A DNA stretch of 64,000 nucleotides from Paenibacillus gorillae (GCF_000513275.1 NZ_CBVJ010000030.1:1-64000), one strand, 5' to 3'; shown: positions 36,644 to 46,182, counted from the stretch's first letter. The notes: generated by a model from the sequence alone, not told the origin. Numbers and translations: made by a program.

Positions 36644-38146
36644 TTGAAACAACCAATTCTTGAATTGAAAAACATCGTCAAGGAATTTTACGGCAACCGT
36701 GCCTTATCTAATGTTTCTTTAACGCTTATGCCTGGCAGTGTTCATGCTATCGTAGGTGAGAATGGAGCAGGGAAGTCAACTTTTATAAAAATTTTGACTG
36801 GCGCATACAGCAAGACGAGCGGCGACATATATGTCGGTGGCGAGCTGATAAACCAGATGGACCCCTTGATGTCCAAAAAGCTTGGGATCCATTGCATCTA
36901 TCAGGAGCTGAATGTAGCGAATGATTTGACGGTAGCCGAAAATGTATTCCTGGGCATTCAACCTGTCAAACGGTTTGGCCTTATTCATTGGAAGAAAATG
37001 AATCAAGATGCGAAGGTCATATTCGATTCCCTGCAAATCCGGATCGATCCTAAGCAGCTAGTGAGGCATGTGAGCATTGCCCAGAAACAAATGATCGAAA
37101 TAGCAAGAGCCATTTCACAGCAAGCTAAAGTGCTTATTATGGATGAACCAACCTCTTCGCTATCGGATAGAGAAATTGAAATACTGCTTCGTTTGATTGG
37201 GGAGCTCAAGCAGCAGGGAATAGGAATCTTGTATATTTCACATCGCATGGATGAAATTTTCCGGATTGCAGATACGGTGACCGTGCTTCGTGACGGTCAG
37301 CATATTAAGACGATGCCTTTGAAGGAGGTAAGCGGGGTTGATGAGCTGGTGGAGCTCATGGCTAACCGAAAGGTTGCGGATTACTTCAACAAGGTTGAGG
37401 TACCGATCGGCAAGCCGGTGTTGAAGGTAGAAGGGCTTAGTAAAAGCAATATGTTCCATAATATTGGCTTCGAGCTGCGAGAGGGAGAAATTGTAGGAAT
37501 TGCTGGCTTGGTAGGATCAGGCAGAACCGAGATCGCCATGACATTATTCGGAATGCTGAAGAAGGATAGCGGTACGATTTCGATCGACGGCAGGCCAGTC
37601 GACATTCGCAGTCCTAGAGACGCCATTAAGCTGGGCATAGGCTTTGTAACCGAAAATCGCAAGGAAACAGGACTTGCCCTAAAGATGAGTGTTCGAGAAA
37701 ACATGACACTGCCTACCCTGAAGCAATTTGACAAGATGCTATGGGTAGATCGCAAGAAGGAGTCCAAGGCTGCTGAAGAATACCGTACTCGGCTTAATAT
37801 TAAAACGACTAGCCTGGAGCAGCAAATTTCGAAATTAAGCGGAGGCAATCAGCAAAAGGCCATCATAGCACGCTGGATGATTCAGGGCACTCGAATTTTG
37901 ATTTTGGACGAGCCTTGCCGCGGGGTTGACGTTAGAGCTAAGGCAGAAATTTTTGCTCAGATCAGCAAGCTGGCACAGCAGGGCATTACCGTTCTGATGA
38001 TCTCATCAGAAATTCAAGAAATTGTCGGCATGAGTGACAGAGTCATTGTCATGAAAGAGGGACATATGGCAGGAATGCTGGAGAAGCCGATGATTACACC
38101 AGACCATATTTTGAAACTCGCTTTTGGGGGGGCTAACAGTGCTTAA
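36644..38146 (+). CDS. Sugar ABC transporter double ATPase (RbsA/MglA-like)
   Basis: A 500-residue protein with two fused ABC domains. Domain 1: Walker A GENGAGKST (about 38-46), Q-loop YQELN, signature VSIAQKQMIEIARA, Walker B LIMDEPTSSL. Domain 2: degenerate Walker A GLVGSGRTE, signature LSGGNQQKAIIARW, Walker B LILDEPCRGVDVRAK. This is the CUT2 pattern in which the second site is inactive. The TTG start follows GGGGAA. It energises uptake through the permease encoded by the overlapping next gene. Confidence 0.95.
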   Translation: MKQPILELKNIVKEFYGNRALSNVSLTLMPGSVHAIVGENGAGKSTFIKILTGAYSKTSGDIYVGGELINQMDPLMSKKLGIHCIYQELNVANDLTVAENVFLGIQPVKRFGLIHWKKMNQDAKVIFDSLQIRIDPKQLVRHVSIAQKQMIEIARAISQQAKVLIMDEPTSSLSDREIEILLRLIGELKQQGIGILYISHRMDEIFRIADTVTVLRDGQHIKTMPLKEVSGVDELVELMANRKVADYFNKVEVPIGKPVLKVEGLSKSNMFHNIGFELREGEIVGIAGLVGSGRTEIAMTLFGMLKKDSGTISIDGRPVDIRSPRDAIKLGIGFVTENRKETGLALKMSVRENMTLPTLKQFDKMLWVDRKKESKAAEEYRTRLNIKTTSLEQQISKLSGGNQQKAIIARWMIQGTRILILDEPCRGVDVRAKAEIFAQISKLAQQGITVLMISSEIQEIVGMSDRVIVMKEGHMAGMLEKPMITPDHILKLAFGGANSA

Positions 38147-39128
38147 AGCCAATGCAATCTTACAACCAGAACAAGCGAAGTGGAAGCAACTCGCATACTT
38201 CCTCTTTAATAAGGGCAGCACAACAATCGGACTTATTCTCTTATTCGTCATTATGTCTTTTGCAAGCAGTGATTTTCTTACAATAGACAATTTGTTAAAT
38301 GTATTTCGACAATCAGCCGTGCTTTGCATTATGGCTGTTGCGATGACCTTTATCATTATATCCGGTGGTATTGATTTGAGCGCAGGCTCTCAAATTGCTG
38401 TAAGCGGTGTCATTGCGGCAGGATTAATCGCAGCAGGTGTACCCGTGCCGCTTGCAATTCTCATTACCATTGTAGTTGGGGCTGCCATCGGTCTATTCGT
38501 CGGTACGGTCATATCAACGCAAAAGATTCCGCCTTTTATTGTTACGCTGGCGATGCTCACCATATTGAGCGGAATTGCCTTCGTATATACAGAAGGTAAC
38601 CCCATCCCGATCAACGATGCATTTTTCCGATCGCTGGGAAGAGGTTATCTTGGCCCGATTCCAGTGCCAATTATTATTATGATAGCGGTTGCAATCGTTG
38701 GACACCTGCTGCTGACGCATACAAGGTTTGGCAGAGCGATCTACGCGATAGGCGGCAATGAAGAAGCTGCTAGGCTTTGCGGCATTCGAGTCAATTGGGT
38801 AAAGACAGGCATTTATGTATTTGGAAGCATGGTCATGTCAATCGCAGGTATTTTGTTAGCTTCTCGTTTGTCTACAGGTTCTCCAAATGCTGGTACTGGA
38901 TCAGAGTTGGATGCTATCGCTGCTGTTGTATTAGGAGGCACCAATTTATTTGGCGGTGAAGGGAAAATCGTAGGAACGCTGATGGGTGTTGCGATTATTT
39001 CGATTTTGAACAATGGACTTAATTTATTGAATGTCCCTTCCTATCATCAGCTTATGATCAAAGGTATTGTCATTTTGGCTGCTGTTTGGTTTAACTCGAT
39101 GAAAAGCAGAAGAGCATCAGCTGCTTAA
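38139..39128 (+). CDS. Sugar ABC transporter permease (RbsC-like)
   Basis: A 329-residue membrane protein of the BPD_transp_2 family with eight to ten helices: TIGLILLFVIMSFASSDFLT, MAVAMTFIIISGGIDLSAGS, LAILITIVVGAAIGLFVGT and IYAIGGNEEAARLCGIRVN, the EAA-like coupling loop for the double ATPase. The GTG start at 38139 lies after a GGGGGGG site and eight bases inside the ATPase gene, so translation is coupled. It forms the membrane channel of the importer. Confidence 0.9.
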   Translation: MLKANAILQPEQAKWKQLAYFLFNKGSTTIGLILLFVIMSFASSDFLTIDNLLNVFRQSAVLCIMAVAMTFIIISGGIDLSAGSQIAVSGVIAAGLIAAGVPVPLAILITIVVGAAIGLFVGTVISTQKIPPFIVTLAMLTILSGIAFVYTEGNPIPINDAFFRSLGRGYLGPIPVPIIIMIAVAIVGHLLLTHTRFGRAIYAIGGNEEAARLCGIRVNWVKTGIYVFGSMVMSIAGILLASRLSTGSPNAGTGSELDAIAAVVLGGTNLFGGEGKIVGTLMGVAIISILNNGLNLLNVPSYHQLMIKGIVILAAVWFNSMKSRRASAA

Positions 39129-39180
39129 ATTGATTTAAATATTTGCATAATAAAATATATAGTAAAGGTGATGGAGAGAA

Positions 39181-40020
39181 ATGAGCGGAGGAATTTTTCC
39201 AGCAAAAAAGAATGCACTAGATGAGTTGTTTGGCGTTAAGAAGCCGATTATCGGTATGATTCACTTGAAGCCGATGCCTGGTGCGCCTCATTATAAAGGC
39301 GAAAGCATGGATGAAATCATTGAGTTTGCACTTAAAGATGTCCGGACGCTTGTGGAAGGTGGCGTTGACGGCTTGCAAATCGAGAATGCTTGGGACCTTC
39401 CTTTCCCTAAGCCAGAAGATTTTGGCATGGAGACGGTTGCAGCTATGACAGCTGTAGGCGTTGAAATTCGTAAGGCAAGCAGCCTGCCGCTTGGTGTCAA
39501 CTGCTTGGCAAATGCCGTGCTGCCTTCTATTGCAATTGCCAAAGGCTGTAAGGCAACTTGGGTTCGCTCTAATCAATGGGTAAACGCATATGTTGCCAAT
39601 GAAGGCATCATAGAAGGAGCTTCTGCTAAAGCGATGCGTTATAAAGCGGGATTGTTTGGTGACGATATTAGAGTGATGGCAGACGTTCATGTTAAGCATG
39701 GCAGTCACTCCATTGTAGCTGATCGCAGCTTGGCAGAGCAGACACGCGACAATGAATTTTTCGATGCGGATATTCTGATTGCAACAGGTAATCGTACGGG
39801 CGACGAAACAGAGTTAGATGAAATTAACGGCATTAGTAATCATACAAGCCTGCCAGTCATCGTAGGAAGCGGAATGACAGAGAGCAATGCAGTATCTATC
39901 CTTTCTGTTGCTGATGGAGCCATTGTTGGCAGCTGCTTGAAAGTTGCCGGAAACTGGTGGGAGCCCGTTGAGCTGGAGCGTGTGAAACGGTTTATGCATC
40001 AGGTCGCAACCTTGCGTTAG
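39181..40020 (+). CDS. BtpA/SgcQ-family TIM-barrel protein
   Basis: A 279-residue TIM-barrel protein: KPIIGMIHLKPMPGAPHY at the start, GGVDGLQIENAWDLPF, LGVNCLANAVLPSIAIAKG, RVMADVHVKHGSH-like strand, ADILIATGNRTGDET and LPVIVGSGMTESNA, ending GAIVGSCLKVAGNWWEPVE. The group includes BtpA (photosystem I biogenesis) and SgcQ (a KpLE2 phage-like sugar operon protein); the reaction is not established. Placement with an importer and a PfkB kinase suggests it cleaves or isomerises a phosphorylated intermediate, perhaps a nucleoside-like or pentose compound. This is inference. Spacing to the permease is 52 bases with GGTGATGGAG before the ATG. Confidence 0.9.
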   Translation: MSGGIFPAKKNALDELFGVKKPIIGMIHLKPMPGAPHYKGESMDEIIEFALKDVRTLVEGGVDGLQIENAWDLPFPKPEDFGMETVAAMTAVGVEIRKASSLPLGVNCLANAVLPSIAIAKGCKATWVRSNQWVNAYVANEGIIEGASAKAMRYKAGLFGDDIRVMADVHVKHGSHSIVADRSLAEQTRDNEFFDADILIATGNRTGDETELDEINGISNHTSLPVIVGSGMTESNAVSILSVADGAIVGSCLKVAGNWWEPVELERVKRFMHQVATLR

Positions 40021-40031
40021 GAGGGTCAGGT

Positions 40032-40952
40032 ATGGCCGCAATAGCAGTTCATGGATTTATAAACGTAGATCTTGCAGGTAAAACAGCTGCTTTTGCAGGC
40101 GCTGACCAGGAAGCAGAGCTAGAGGAGTTTCAAGTATTCTCAGGCGGTTCGGCGGCGAATGTCGCCGTCGGGCTGTCCCGGCTCGGCCAGGAGGTGTTCT
40201 TCCTAGGAGCAACTGGTGATGATGGTTATGCCTCCTTATTGATAAAGGAGCTGGAGCAAGTCAGATGCGACTATATACAGCAAGTACCTGGAGTGGTATC
40301 AGGCACCGTTATGATAACAGTGGATCGTCAGGGTTTGCGTACCATGTATACTTATCCGGGTGCCAATACGCATTTTAATTGGAGGCTTGTGCCGCAATTA
40401 TTTGTCGGAGGGCTGGATTACTTGCACTTAAGCAGTCCTGCGGATGCTGTTATCGAGCAGTTGGTGCAGTTAAAAGAAGCGAATAGCGGACTTCAAGTTT
40501 CGCTTGATCCGAGCAAGCTGCTTACTGGTAAAGGACTTCGGTACTTAAAGCCGTTGCTCCAGCAAACATCTATTTTATTTCTGAATGAAGCGGAGCTGGA
40601 TGATTTATTTCCTTCATGTCAGCGCAGCGAGGGGATTAGGCAGCTGCATAGCATCGGACCTAAGCATATTTTTGTAAAGCTTGGTGCGAAAGGTGCAGAG
40701 TACAGCTTCATGCAAGAAAGCGGGCAGCCGAATAGGATGCATCAGGGTGCGCAGCCCGTTCATGCAGTAGACTCTACGGGAGCAGGCGATGCTTTTGCTG
40801 CAGGAGCACTATATGGTCTTGCAAGAGGCTGGGAGCAGCAGAACGTGCTTCGACTTGGTATTGAAATGGGAACACGAGCTGTTGCAGCGGTTGGAGCAAG
40901 AACAGGATTGCCATATAGACATGAGCTAAGCGGGCTGAATTGGTTCTCTTGA
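40032..40952 (+). CDS. PfkB-family carbohydrate or nucleoside kinase
   Basis: A 306-residue ribokinase-fold enzyme. N-terminal signature FSGGSAANVAVGLSRLGQEVFFLGATGDD, sugar-lid motif SGTVMITVD, and the C-terminal PfkB motif DSTGAGDAFAAGALYG, whose Asp is the catalytic base. The family phosphorylates ribose, fructose, ketodeoxygluconate, pseudouridine and other nucleosides. AGGAGG lies nine bases before the ATG, 11 bases after the BtpA stop. It is the last gene of the operon, so imported substrate would be phosphorylated here and then processed by the BtpA-like protein or in the reverse order. Confidence 0.9.
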   Translation: MAAIAVHGFINVDLAGKTAAFAGADQEAELEEFQVFSGGSAANVAVGLSRLGQEVFFLGATGDDGYASLLIKELEQVRCDYIQQVPGVVSGTVMITVDRQGLRTMYTYPGANTHFNWRLVPQLFVGGLDYLHLSSPADAVIEQLVQLKEANSGLQVSLDPSKLLTGKGLRYLKPLLQQTSILFLNEAELDDLFPSCQRSEGIRQLHSIGPKHIFVKLGAKGAEYSFMQESGQPNRMHQGAQPVHAVDSTGAGDAFAAGALYGLARGWEQQNVLRLGIEMGTRAVAAVGARTGLPYRHELSGLNWFS

Positions 40953-40993
40953 TACCGTGAAGATAATATTATCATTGTTATTTAGTGCATTGT

Positions 40994-41020
40994 AAAGCCG
41001 CAATTTTTGCGGCTTTTTTT
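40994..41020 (+). terminator. Rho-independent terminator
   Basis: AAAGCCGCAA (40994-41003), TTT loop, TTGCGGCTTT (41007-41016), then TTTT. It ends the six-gene sugar operon. Confidence 0.85.
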
Positions 41021-41160
41021 GCATTCAGTTTCGGGTTGAAAGTAACTACTTATGCAAGCTTTACAGCTTCTATATATGTCCATCTAACTTAAGATATATC
41101 TCCCTTCTAAATAAAGAAACGTTTGCGAGTCCTCCAATACTGCAAGATCAAATAAATCAC

Positions 41161-41192
41161 TGTAAGGTAAATGTAAGACAATGTAAGGCAAA
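41161..41192 (+). promoter_or_regulatory. Three direct repeats upstream of the esterase gene
   Basis: TGTAAGGTAAA (41161), TGTAAGACAA (41172) and TGTAAGGCAAA (41182) stand head to tail with a period of 11 and 10 bases. Helix-turn periodicity of a TGTAAG core is the pattern bound by tandem OmpR-family response regulators. They lie about 75 bases before the esterase start. No two-component genes are in the window. Confidence 0.45.
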
Positions 41193-41266
41193 TCGATGGC
41201 TTACGCTAGCCTGGCAGGATAAGATTGGAACAAACGAAAATAGTATTTTTTTGAAGGAGAATCGAG

Positions 41267-42770
41267 ATGAGGCTGTTTGAACTATTGCTTATTTTGTCAA
41301 ACATCGGGTTGTTTGCTTTAACAGTGCTATTAAAAACAGGGCGGCATAGAATTCCATTATTCATTGGAAGCGGGATTTCCACACTTTTACTGGTCGTTCA
41401 TTGGACGGTGGAAGGATACAGAATTCAGCTGATTTTCCCCTATTGCATAACGATCATTTGTTTAGCCATTTCAAGTTATCGCTATTTTAAAAAAACTGGC
41501 CTAAGTAAAATCCCGCGATTCATCTTGGGTTCAACTTATACCGCCACAGTGGTAATGCTGGTCGTAACTGCGGGTCTCATGTATGCTTTTCCTGTATTTA
41601 AACTGCCTGAACCGACAGGTGAATTTAAGGTAGGAACGCAAACTTTTCATTTCGTGGATCCCAATAGGGAAGAGATTTTCGACGAAGCCAGAGAGGGTAA
41701 GAGAGAATTGATGGTTCAAGTATGGTATCCGGCTCAAGCTGGCACCGGCAAATACGCTCCCTTTATTCCAGACACTCAGATTTTACGTTATATGGCCGAG
41801 AGCTATGGCCTTCCCGGGTTTACTTTGCAACACCTGAAGTACGTATCCAGTCATTCTTATTCGGGGGCCGAAATCTCTTCGGCACAGACTTCATACCCGT
41901 TGATCATAGTAAATCCCGGCTATGGCTCTTCCAGGTTCCTCCATACATCGCAAGCTGAAAATCTCGCGAGTCACGGATATATCGTGGCAGCGATCGACCA
42001 CACCTACAATACATTTGCAACCGTGTTTCCTGACGGTCGAATCACGATCAGCACAACCAACAATCTATTCTCGCCCGACCATGATTACAGGACAGAAAGC
42101 GCTAATCGAGACAAGTTGGGAGAAGTCTTAACCGATGATGTGGCGTTAGCGCTGGACCAATTCAAGCTCATCCAATCGGGGCAGATTCCAAGTCATTTAA
42201 AAGGGAGGATTGATCTCGGTCATGTCGGAGTATTCGGTCATTCCATCGGCGGAGCGACGGCTTATGACGCTTCTTACGATCCGCGAATCACGGTTGGAAT
42301 AGACTTAGATGGAGCGCTTTATCGACTGCGTGACAGAGAGGGTCTGAGAAAACCGATTTTTGTTCATGAACTCGGAAAGTGAATTCGAAAGATTAAAGAT
42401 GGTGATGGATAACCATGCCTACACGGAGGCAGAGCTTAAACGTATGGGCGACACAAGAGAGTGGATGGATCAAGTAACGGAAGATAAAAAATTGGAGCTT
42501 GAACGGATGCGCGAAACGGCCGACGAAGGAGGACAATTCCTCTATATCGAAAATTCGGAGCATTTGAATTTTACCGACGTACAATTCATTTCTTCGATTT
42601 TCAAAATTTTGGGAATTACAGGAAAGGTTGCACCCGAAAGAGCGAATTCCGTCATCAATGCCTATATGCTGGATTTCTTCGATATGTATCTTAAAAATCA
42701 AGGCGGAACCTTAATGAAAGGACCAGATCGTCGCTTTCCGGAGGTGAAGTTCGCAACCTCGCTATTATAG
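41267..42770 (+). pseudogene. PAF-acetylhydrolase-like esterase with N-terminal membrane helices, frameshifted
   Basis: An alpha/beta hydrolase of about 500 residues. The first 115 residues hold three to four membrane helices (LFELLLILSNIGLFALTVLL, GSTYTATVVMLVVTAGLMYAF). The catalytic part resembles platelet-activating factor acetylhydrolase: VQVWYPA, YPLIIVNPGYGSSRF, YIVAAIDHTY and nucleophile GHSIGG, then ITVGIDLDGAL. At 42357-42361 (T5) the frame breaks: frame 2 ends HELGK at 42382, while frame 3 continues FMNSESEFERLKMVMDN to IENSEHLNFTD (catalytic His) at 42770. One extra T explains it. GAAGGAG precedes the ATG. Confidence 0.8.
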
Positions 42771-42798
42771 CATCACGTACAGGCTGCCGATACGGTAG

Positions 42799-42857
42799 AC
42801 TCCCCTTCAAGCAGACAAAGTTTATTAAATAAACCGTTTGACGGGGGAGTTTTTTTC
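42799..42857 (+). terminator. Rho-independent terminator
   Basis: ACTCCCC (42799-42805) pairs with GGGGAGT (42844-42850) around an inner GTTTATT/AATAAAC stem, followed by seven T. It ends the esterase transcript. Confidence 0.75.
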
Positions 42858-42941
42858 TGAAAAACGAATGCTAAATGGTGACATAAAGTAGTCACCCCCC
42901 TATATTATACTTCTCTTATAACAAGAAGGAGGAATTGCTCG

Positions 42942-43151
42942 ATGTCTATCCTTGATAGCAGGGAACTTTTTGTTCGGGTTTCTTGTTAACAAAAGCATGA
43001 CGAGAACAGTTATTCTGTTCCCGCTCCTATATGCTGCCATTTATTTGTTTCCTTTTCGAACATTGGTATTACGGTAGGAACACTAATAGTCGGCTGGTTT
43101 ATTGCTCAGTGGGGTACACATCAGCTCATGGAGAAAGCAAGTGTGAAATAG
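42942..43151 (+). pseudogene. Remnant of a small membrane protein
   Basis: An ATG after AGAAGGAGG opens MSILDSREL, which goes out of frame at a T5 run (42967-42971). The next frame reads FGFLVNKSMTRTVILFPLLYAAIYLFPF, and after another shift near 43060 FSNIGITVGTLIVGWFIAQWG, then HQLMEKASVK and a stop at 43151. Joined, this is a 70-residue protein with two membrane helices. I do not recognise the family. At least two lesions (one apparent extra T, one missing base) make it non-functional as read. Confidence 0.5.
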
Positions 43152-43355
43152 GATGAGATTTTCACGTGACAGTTTCCTCTAAATTAAAGCTGCAGGTGGC
43201 AGCTTTTTCTTGCGATCTTATGCTTTTTGACAGGAATTAAATCATTGTTTACACCTCGTATTACCAAACAGTAAAATTGAATGAATACAGTTTATGGAAA
43301 CATGAGAATAAAAGAGGCAGGACTGGTGCCGCAGCTGACAAAGGAGAACGAAGCT

Positions 43356-43991
43356 ATGAAAAAGTACATACTATTCGATCATGATGGTGTTCTGGTTGAT
43401 ACTGAATTCTGGTATTACAAAGCGGGAGAACGTGCTCTAGCTGACATTGGATTTACTTTGGATAAAGATCAGTACCTCCGTGACATGACCCAGTCATTTG
43501 GCACTTGGTCTCAAGCGAGGGCGGCTGGTATTGATGAACAAACCATCAGTAGGCAGCGTGAGGTCCGCAACGTTTATTATCAGGAATATCTACGTACAGA
43601 AGCGATCGAAATTGAAGGCGTTATTGAAACTCTAGCCGAATTGTCAAAATACGTACGCATGGCCATCGTGACGACTGCAAAACGTGCGGACTTTCAACTT
43701 ATTCATGAAACGCGCCAGATTAAACAATTCATGGATTTCGTCCTTGTGCGTGAAGACTACGAGCGCAGCAAGCCGCACCCGGAACCATACTTGACTGGCC
43801 TAAAGCGCTTCGGAGCTGCCAAAGAAGAGACTCTGGTAGTAGAGGATTCAAACCGAGGGTTGAGCTCTGCCGTGGCGGCTGGTATCGACTGTGCTATTGT
43901 CCATAACGATTTCACAAAAACACATGACTTCTCACAGGCCAGCTACCGAATCAAGACTCTGATTGAACTAAAGGATATTATCCTTAATTAA
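43356..43991 (+). CDS. HAD-superfamily phosphatase (beta-phosphoglucomutase/CbbY-like)
   Basis: A 211-residue haloacid dehalogenase-like hydrolase. Motif I is FDHDGVLVD (residues 6-14; the usual DxD is DHD), motif II AIVTTAK, motif III Lys in YERSKPHPEPYL, motif IV VVEDSNRGLSSAVAAGI. The helical cap lies between motifs I and II. It is a subfamily I enzyme likely to dephosphorylate a small sugar phosphate or similar compound. AAAGGAG precedes the ATG at 43356; longer in-frame starts lack sites. The next gene follows closely. Confidence 0.9.
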   Translation: MKKYILFDHDGVLVDTEFWYYKAGERALADIGFTLDKDQYLRDMTQSFGTWSQARAAGIDEQTISRQREVRNVYYQEYLRTEAIEIEGVIETLAELSKYVRMAIVTTAKRADFQLIHETRQIKQFMDFVLVREDYERSKPHPEPYLTGLKRFGAAKEETLVVEDSNRGLSSAVAAGIDCAIVHNDFTKTHDFSQASYRIKTLIELKDIILN

Positions 43992-44058
43992 TTTGAGAGA
44001 GCATTCCATGCTGGAATCGTTTAAACAAAGTCAAAAAACGAATAGAAGTAGGTTTGTT

Positions 44059-44484
44059 ATGAAAAAGCAATTTAAGAATGGTCACCGAATGTTAGAGAGT
44101 TTTGGATATGAATTTATTGTACAATGTCCTAATTGTAATGAAAAATCTAAGGTCATATCACCTGAAGGACTCTATTATAGAAATGCAATAATTAGATTCA
44201 TTTGTATGTCTTGCGGTTTGCTAAAGGAAATGATTCCGAGTACAAATTGTTTTAATCAAAACGTTATTTCTTATGGTAATTCATGGCGTGAAGGTTTGAT
44301 TAATATAGGCGGGAATTATGACTGGTATTTTGGTTATCCACTGTATTTACAAGTTGCTTGTTGTGGCCGTACTCTTTGGGCTTATAATTTAGAACATTTA
44401 AGTTATCTTGAGAAGTATGTTGAAGCTGAATTAAGAGGGTCATCCCCTTACTATTTAAGTGTGGAAAGCAGGCTTCCAATTTGA
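44059..44484 (+). CDS. TFIIB-type zinc-ribbon-like hypothetical protein
   Basis: About 141 residues with a zinc ribbon: CPNC near residue 22 and CMSC about 31 residues later. A conserved-looking tail WYFGYPLYLQVACCGRTLWAYNLEHLSYLEKYVEAELR follows. Proteins with this tail are common in Bacilli and are sometimes mislabelled as PriA-like; their function is unknown. The start is uncertain: ATG at 44059 gives a normal N-terminus (MKKQFKNGHRM), ATG 44008 and TTG 43993 are possible and would couple it to the HAD gene, which ends at 43991. Confidence 0.65.
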   Translation: MKKQFKNGHRMLESFGYEFIVQCPNCNEKSKVISPEGLYYRNAIIRFICMSCGLLKEMIPSTNCFNQNVISYGNSWREGLINIGGNYDWYFGYPLYLQVACCGRTLWAYNLEHLSYLEKYVEAELRGSSPYYLSVESRLPI

Positions 44485-44627
44485 ATGAAAGCAGCAAAAA
44501 ATCGTGAAGCTGTTTTAAAAGCAATAAATAAAATAAAACAGATGTAATCACTGTGACAGGTCTGATCGAATTACCCTGCTTGTCGTCACAATTTGCTTAA
44601 GAAGGTAGCGATAGACCTAAAAACAAG

Positions 44628-44672
44628 AATGGCGATGCAGAGATGAACTCCTTCAGCATCGCCATTTCTTTA
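44628..44672. terminator. Hairpin terminator between converging genes
   Basis: AATGGCGATGC (44628-44638) pairs exactly with GCATCGCCATT (44656-44666), followed by TCTTT. It lies between the zinc-ribbon gene (plus) and the secreted protein gene (minus). Confidence 0.75.
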
Positions 44673-44707
44673 TAATAGTTCCTTTTAATAAAGTGAATGG
44701 TTTTAAC

Positions 44708-45145
44708 TTAATTATGGATACTAGCCATTACATGCCAGCTGCCGGAAGCGGACAACGTATAAAAATATTGACCAGCTGTCGTTCCTGTAGCGATAGGGAT
44801 AAGAGGCGCACCTGATGCACCAGGATAGGTGTATTGCTGTGAGGACAGGCTGATGGTTTTGGAGCCAACCAATACGTTTGTGCAGGATGTTGTGGTACAT
44901 TCCTTTTTGTACACCTTGACGGTAAGGGTGTCGGAACTTGTGCCGGTATTGACGATTACACCGTTTCCGAAATAGATGGTACCGCCGCTGAGGTTGTAAA
45001 CCGGGCTCGTGTACGAAAAAGCAGCGAATACAGAAGGTGCGAATGAAGCCAACAGGGCAATCACCAGCAGGACGGAAATAAAAGCTCTTTTCATCACAGA
45101 ACCTCTGATCATTCGATCAGTAATAACTTGTTGTTGCATCATCAT
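44708..45145 (-). CDS. Small secreted protein
   Basis: A 145-residue exported protein: signal peptide MKRAFISVLLVIALLASFAP ending SVFA (about residues 18-41), then a short beta-rich domain (TSPVYNLSGGTIYFGNGV, TLTVKVYKKECTTTSC). The two Cys in ECTTTSC could form a disulphide. Two starts are possible. The outer ATG at 45145 has an excellent AAGGAGG and is used here, giving a long n-region; an inner ATG at 45094 with GAGG gives a classical signal peptide. The family is not recognised; it resembles small exported proteins of Paenibacillus without assigned role. Confidence 0.65.
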   Translation of the reverse strand: MMMQQQVITDRMIRGSVMKRAFISVLLVIALLASFAPSVFAAFSYTSPVYNLSGGTIYFGNGVIVNTGTSSDTLTVKVYKKECTTTSCTNVLVGSKTISLSSQQYTYPGASGAPLIPIATGTTAGQYFYTLSASGSWHVMASIHN

Positions 45146-45606
45146 TAAATGATTCCTCCTTAGAATTAATTATTGATTCAAATTTGAGTCATCCTGCAAA
45201 TTCATATTCATTCAATAAATCCATATCCTCCTTCCCGAAAAAATTCATTGTCCAGCCCTTCAATAGATAGAGAGTGTTATCAATACTGAGAGAATGGAAG
45301 GAGGACGATTACATATATTCTATTTTATGTCTATTTTATAGACAATAGGATTTCGGGTATATTTTTACCTTTTATTAGGGGGAAATTTAACTTGCAAGGG
45401 GTTGGGGGCTTTGATACTCGGAATAAGCTTACCCGGAAAGTGGTTCTTAGGAGGAATTGATATAATTAATTTATTGTCTCTCTCTTATCAGTTAATGGGC
45501 AGATTTGGTATTAGCAAACTATAAGAAACAATCCAAGTTGAATTCAACTAGAAATATAGTTAAAGTATATTGTAAGATATCCTTCATGAGCAAAGGAGAA
45601 CTCAAA
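45146..45606. other. Intergenic region between divergent genes
   Basis: About 460 AT-rich bases upstream of both the secreted-protein gene and the DHFR-like gene. A G-rich patch (45377-45415) is noticeable. No coding frame with a start signal, no RNA family and no repeat was recognised. Confidence 0.4.
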
Positions 45607-46182
45607 ATGAGAAAACTCGTTCTATTTCTGCACGCATCGCTTGATGGTTTTGTAGAAGGGCCAAATGGTGAAATGGACATTGGCTGGGTTTCCTACGATG
45701 CTGATTTGGAGAAACACGCGAAAGAAATTCTGAGTACGGCCGACACTGTCATTTGGGGACGCGGGACTTATCAGATGATGCACAGTTACTGGCCATCTGT
45801 GCCTTCGAACCCATCAGCTTCGCAACATGAACTAAATCATGCTGAGTGGATTGAAAAAACAGCTAAAATCGTTTTTTCCACGACGCTGGAGAAAGTCGAA
45901 TGGAATAATTCCAGACTCGTAAAAGAAGATATCGAGGAAGAGATCTATAACCTCAAACAGCAGCCAGGCCAGGATATGGTCATCCTCGGCAGTCCCAGGT
46001 TCGCACACCACCTTATGCAGCTTGATTTAATTGATGAGTATAAAATTACGGTTTCTCCTGTCCTGATCGGTAATGGATTGCCGTTATTCCAAGGTATTAA
46101 GGAGAAGGTCAATCTTAAGCTAATTGAAAACAAGAGCTTTGATTCTGGAGCAATTGGTCTCGTTTACCAGACGGTAAGATGA
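45607..46182 (+). CDS. Dihydrofolate reductase-family protein (RibD C-terminal-like)
   Basis: A 191-residue protein of the DHFR/RibD_C fold as found in YwjB/YyaP-like proteins: MRKLVLFLHASLDGFVEGPNG at the start, TADTVIWGRGTYQMM, KIVFSTTLEKVEW, DMVILGSPRFAHHLMQLDLIDEYKITVSPVLIGNGLPLF. It binds NADPH in relatives, but most are not true folate enzymes. AAAGGAG precedes the ATG at 45607. Single gene, closed by the terminator at 46233. Confidence 0.9.
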   Translation: MRKLVLFLHASLDGFVEGPNGEMDIGWVSYDADLEKHAKEILSTADTVIWGRGTYQMMHSYWPSVPSNPSASQHELNHAEWIEKTAKIVFSTTLEKVEWNNSRLVKEDIEEEIYNLKQQPGQDMVILGSPRFAHHLMQLDLIDEYKITVSPVLIGNGLPLFQGIKEKVNLKLIENKSFDSGAIGLVYQTVR

